From positions 1 to 8,066 of the forward strand of contig JACDBF010000194.1 of assembly GCA_013695055.1 (NCBI GenBank): DNA of 8,066 bases, in the 5' to 3' direction. Origin of the DNA: Actinomycetota bacterium. GTDB lineage: Bacteria > Actinomycetota > CADDZG01 > WHSQ01. A program made the translations under genes and the position numbers. The notes under the pieces are model-generated. The model did not search any database. It was not told where the DNA came from and was given only the letters and a program-made list of their open reading frames with translations. Shown here piece by piece: positions 5,692 through 8,066 of the stretch. Position 1 is the first letter of the stretch. Every line of letters starts with the position of its first letter.

Positions 5692-7545
5692 TCACTTGGG
5701 GTCGCCGCCTAGGAGCGGGGAACCACTAGGGGTCAAGCCCTTCTCTGCTTGCGCGATCGCCCACGCCGCGTTCACTAGGCCGATATGGCTGAAGGCTTGC
5801 GGGAAGTTGCCGAGCAGCTCCTTTGTCTGGCCGTCGATTTCCTCGGCGAGGAGGCCGACGTCATTAGCGTATGCGATAGCGCGCTCAAAGATCGTCCGGG
5901 CGCGATCAACCCGGCCGGACAAAGCCTGGGCCTGCGCCAACCAAAAGGTGCACAGGAGGAAAGTGCCCTCCTCGCCCTCCAGACCGTCACCACCTTTATA
6001 GCGGTAGACGAGACCGTCATCATTGGTCAAGCGTTCCTCGATGGCATCGAGGGTAGCCAGCATGCGCGGATCATCGGCCGGAAGGAATCCGATGATCGTC
6101 AGCATCAGGTTGGATGCATCGAGGTCCTCGGAGCCGAATGCCTGGGTAAACGCTTGGGCGCGTTCACTCCAGCCGCGCTCCAAGATCGCGTTCTTGATCT
6201 CCTCACGCGTTTTCGTCCATGCATCGACACGATCAGTTGCCTCGATGCGGCCGGCAAGATATATCGCTCGGTCGAGAGCCACCCAACACATGAGCTTTGA
6301 ATAGAGAAAATGTTGCGGCTCTCCGCGCTGCTCCCAGATTCCTTGATCAGTGTCCATCCAGCGGGCGGCGGCTGCGTCGGCCACGTCCACTAAGAGGCGG
6401 TTGGTGGAAGGCTCGAAACTGTCCCACAAGTCCGACAGCCTGTATGCGGCATTCAGCAGCTCGCCGTAAACGTCAAGCTGTCGTTGGTTCCAAGCGCCAT
6501 TGCCTACGCGCACGGGCCTGCTATCGCGCCAGCCCGACAGATGGGGCAGCTCGCGCTCGGAGAGATCTCGCTCACCGCCAATGCCGAACATGATCTGAAG
6601 GTCGTTTCCCCTGCGCAGTTGAGACGCGGAAGCCCTTGCCATGTAGTTGAAGAAGCCGGCTGCCTCATCCGGACAGGCGGCGACCCACAGAGCCTCGAGA
6701 GTGAGACTGGCGTCCCTAACCCATGCGTAGCGATAGTCCCAGTTGCGTTCGCCGCCGATCTCCTCCGGAAGAGACGTCGTTGCCGCTGCCACGATCGCTC
6801 CGGTGGGTTGGTACGTCAGGGCCTGGAGAACGCGACCGGATTGATGTACGAGGTCCTTCCACGGGCCCTCGTACGCCTGGTGCAAAGAAGACCATGTGCG
6901 CCACGCCTCGATCGTCTCGTCCAGGCGACCCATCAACTCCTTCTGGCTCCACACCTGCGGCGGAGGCTCCCAGCTCTGCGCATGATGCAGAGCAAAGGTG
7001 ATTGATTGCCCGCCGGACAGCTCCAGGCGGGCGGTCGCGCTTGATTCCTCCATCGCGAGATCCACGGGTGAAGACAAAATCAGCACGTCGGCACCTCCCT
7101 GAGCCGCGATGCCACCCTCCACCTCCGTAAGGAAGGGATAGATCAAGCCGTACTCGGGCCGGGGCGAATATTCGAAGTCGAGCTCCACCGCTCCTTGATC
7201 ACAAGTCACCGACCTAATCAGCAAATGGGGGCTGTCCTTGCCCAGCTCGTGTCCCTTCTCGTTTCTTCCGACGGCGAGCGCGTCGACGATGCGAACGACG
7301 CCCGAAGAGACCTGAAAGGTGGTCTCAAGAACCATGGTGTTCTCGAGGTATCGCCGGGATTTCTGATCGTAGTCACGAGGACGTACGGACCAGTGGCCGG
7401 CAGCCTCATCCAGCAGGCGACCGAAGGTCGAGGGCCTGTCGAATCTCGGGAAACAGACCCAATCGACAGAACCCTCGGTCGTCACGAGCGCTGCTGAGTG
7501 GCAGTCGGAGATCAGTGCGTAATCGGCAATCGGACGGTCGCTCAA
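5692..7545 (-). CDS. GH15 glycoside hydrolase: glucoamylase or trehalase
   Basis: The gene encodes 617 residues, the usual length of bacterial GH15 enzymes. The N-terminal beta-sandwich (about 1-200) starts with 'IADYALISDCHSAALVTTEG', followed by 'SVDWVCFPRFDRPSTFGRLL'. The (alpha/alpha)6 barrel contains 'LPEEIGGERNWDYRYAWVRD' (259-278), 'GNGAWNQRQLDVYGELL', 'GIWEQRG' with probable catalytic acid E405, 'FLYSKLMCWVALDRAI', and 'EGEEGTFLLCTFWL' with probable base E526. The family inverts alpha-glucosidic bonds to release glucose; mycobacterial members with this layout are trehalases, others are glucoamylases or glucodextranases, so the substrate is not settled. There is no signal peptide, so it acts in the cytoplasm. 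The start is TTG at 7545: an in-frame TAA lies four codons upstream and AAGGAG is spaced five bases before it. It is the second gene of the putative operon. Confidence 0.95.
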   Translation of the reverse strand: MSDRPIADYALISDCHSAALVTTEGSVDWVCFPRFDRPSTFGRLLDEAAGHWSVRPRDYDQKSRRYLENTMVLETTFQVSSGVVRIVDALAVGRNEKGHELGKDSPHLLIRSVTCDQGAVELDFEYSPRPEYGLIYPFLTEVEGGIAAQGGADVLILSSPVDLAMEESSATARLELSGGQSITFALHHAQSWEPPPQVWSQKELMGRLDETIEAWRTWSSLHQAYEGPWKDLVHQSGRVLQALTYQPTGAIVAAATTSLPEEIGGERNWDYRYAWVRDASLTLEALWVAACPDEAAGFFNYMARASASQLRRGNDLQIMFGIGGERDLSERELPHLSGWRDSRPVRVGNGAWNQRQLDVYGELLNAAYRLSDLWDSFEPSTNRLLVDVADAAAARWMDTDQGIWEQRGEPQHFLYSKLMCWVALDRAIYLAGRIEATDRVDAWTKTREEIKNAILERGWSERAQAFTQAFGSEDLDASNLMLTIIGFLPADDPRMLATLDAIEERLTNDDGLVYRYKGGDGLEGEEGTFLLCTFWLAQAQALSGRVDRARTIFERAIAYANDVGLLAEEIDGQTKELLGNFPQAFSHIGLVNAAWAIAQAEKGLTPSGSPLLGGDPK

Positions 7546-7558
7546 CTCTTCTCCTTAA
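7543..7558 (-). promoter_or_regulatory. Ribosome binding site that fixes the TTG start of the GH15 gene
   Basis: On the minus strand AAGGAG (7556-7551) is followed by five bases and TTG (7545-7543). The in-frame TAA (7557-7555) overlaps the Shine-Dalgarno, so no longer reading is possible, and the next in-frame starts would cut into the first conserved strand. Confidence 0.85.
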
Positions 7559-7575
7559 GCTCGTGCTCCTCTGCG

Positions 7576-7591
7576 CTGGAGCCGACTCCAG
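7576..7591 (-). other. Small intergenic hairpin between the 99-residue protein gene and the GH15 gene
   Basis: CTGGAG (7576-7581) and CTCCAG (7586-7591) form a 6-bp stem with a 4-base loop, extendable by a GCG/CGC pair after a bulge. No T-run follows on the minus strand, so it is not a good intrinsic terminator. It may attenuate or stabilise the transcript, or be chance. Confidence 0.35.
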
Positions 7592-7609
7592 GACGCTAAG
7601 GGCATCTGG

Positions 7610-7909
7610 CTAGACGTAGCCGAAGGGTTCGGTGGAAACGCGGCCTTCGATGGCCCCCTTCAGGATGGAAATTCCAAGATAGGATTCTCCTTGAAGCAAT
7701 TCTTCTATCGTGCCGGAGATGTTGCGCGTCGGTACCGCGACTTCGACGCGCGCCGATTCGCCGTCCCAGACGGTGTCGACGGAATCCGCCAAACCGATCT
7801 GCATGCGAGTTGTCACATCTTTCTTGCGCAGAGCCTCCTTGCCGTTTACTCGAACTACGACGAGGTCGCCGTCAAATCCTTCCTGCAGGGCGATGTGTAG
7901 CGATGGCAT
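7610..7909 (-). CDS. Conserved-looking small protein of unknown function (99 residues)
   Basis: I do not recognise this protein. It is 99 residues with no signal peptide, membrane segment or cysteine. It opens MPSLHIALQEGFDGDLVVVR and alternates short hydrophobic strands ('LVVVRVNG', 'TRMQIGLA', 'ARVEVAVPT', 'YLGISILKGAIEGRVS') with polar turns, suggesting an all-beta sandwich of C2-, carbohydrate-binding- or Ig-like size; it ends EPFGYV. Coding status is supported by a good Shine-Dalgarno (GGAAGGA, six bases before the ATG at 7909), third-position GC bias like its neighbours, and its place 64 bp ahead of the GH15 gene on the same strand. As first gene of the putative operon it could bind sugar or a metal, or modulate the GH15 enzyme, but nothing in the sequence proves a role. 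Confidence 0.75.
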   Translation of the reverse strand: MPSLHIALQEGFDGDLVVVRVNGKEALRKKDVTTRMQIGLADSVDTVWDGESARVEVAVPTRNISGTIEELLQGESYLGISILKGAIEGRVSTEPFGYV

Positions 7910-8066
7910 CTCGAGTCCTTCCGATGGAAATGGACGACGCAGGGCAGAAATCCGAAGTCTAAGACCATCCCGCGGCCCGCCCCGATGACGCCCTGCTCAG
8001 GGAACAAAGTCCACCCATATAGGGGATGCGCGACGGACTCTCGGGGGCGTACGAATACGAGAGCGA
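7910..8066. promoter_or_regulatory. Upstream region of the GH15 operon, with a possible partial plus-strand gene start at 8026
   Basis: These 157 bases should contain the operon promoter reading leftwards. A near-palindrome CCCATATAGGGG (8014-8025) provides a TATA-like core usable on either strand, but no good -35 partner was seen. GCAGGGC and GCCCTGC form distant inverted arms (about 7938-7944 and 7988-7994). On the plus strand an ATG at 8026 stays open to the edge (MRDGLSGAYEYES), but it has no properly spaced Shine-Dalgarno and only 13 codons, so a divergent gene is possible but unproven. Confidence 0.35.

Noticed and set aside
4848..5729. 293-codon open frame on the plus strand opposite the glucose dehydrogenase gene
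   Set aside because: It mirrors the codon structure of a strongly supported MDR enzyme on the other strand, shows no domain, and has no ribosome binding site; long antisense frames are common in GC-rich genes.
8038..8063. CTCTCG/CGAGAG hairpin at the right edge
   Set aside because: A 6-bp stem with a 14-base loop at the window border is too weak and lacks context.

Overview
The window is a GC-rich, densely packed bacterial chromosome segment with nine protein-coding genes. No RNA genes, insertion sequences, phage genes or CRISPR arrays are visible. Gene content points to a high-GC actinobacterium-like organism, possibly an uncultured lineage. The main clues are a DinB2-type Y-family polymerase of the mycobacterial kind, a mycobacterial-type GH15 trehalase/glucoamylase, an ArsR regulator paired with an AHSA1-type SRPBCC gene, and use of GTG and TTG starts. 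This assignment is an inference from protein families, not a phylogeny.

Left region (1-1704). An ArsR-family repressor gene and an AHSA1-like SRPBCC gene form a translationally coupled minus-strand pair; the SRPBCC gene leaves the window at base 1. Divergently, on the plus strand, lie a second, different SRPBCC gene (polyketide-cyclase type) and a GNAT acetyltransferase. The gap between the arsR and the plus-strand SRPBCC start holds four GTTAC/GTAAC half-sites in two adjacent inverted repeats, a strong candidate ArsR operator. The arsR gene has no ATG, GTG or TTG at the start its domain requires; an ATC codon stands there.

Middle region (1744-3799). A minus-strand Y-family DNA polymerase has valine at the steric-gate position. 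It is divergent from a two-domain VOC-fold ring-cleaving (extradiol-type) dioxygenase on the plus strand.

Right region (3806-7909). Four minus-strand genes with gaps of 49-64 bp look like one operon. In transcription order they are a 99-residue unrecognised beta-rich protein, a GH15 glucoamylase/trehalase, a zinc-dependent glucose dehydrogenase of the halophilic-archaeal type (Asp instead of Cys as zinc ligand, no structural-zinc cysteines), and a cyclase/kynurenine-formamidase-like metal hydrolase. The two central enzymes suggest a short cytoplasmic route: alpha-glucan or trehalose to glucose, then oxidation to gluconolactone. The last gene ends tail-to-tail with the dioxygenase, with only 6 bp between stop codons.

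The last ~157 bases (7910-8066) are the upstream region of that operon and hold no gene that can be supported with confidence. No stretch longer than 300 bases lacks a gene.
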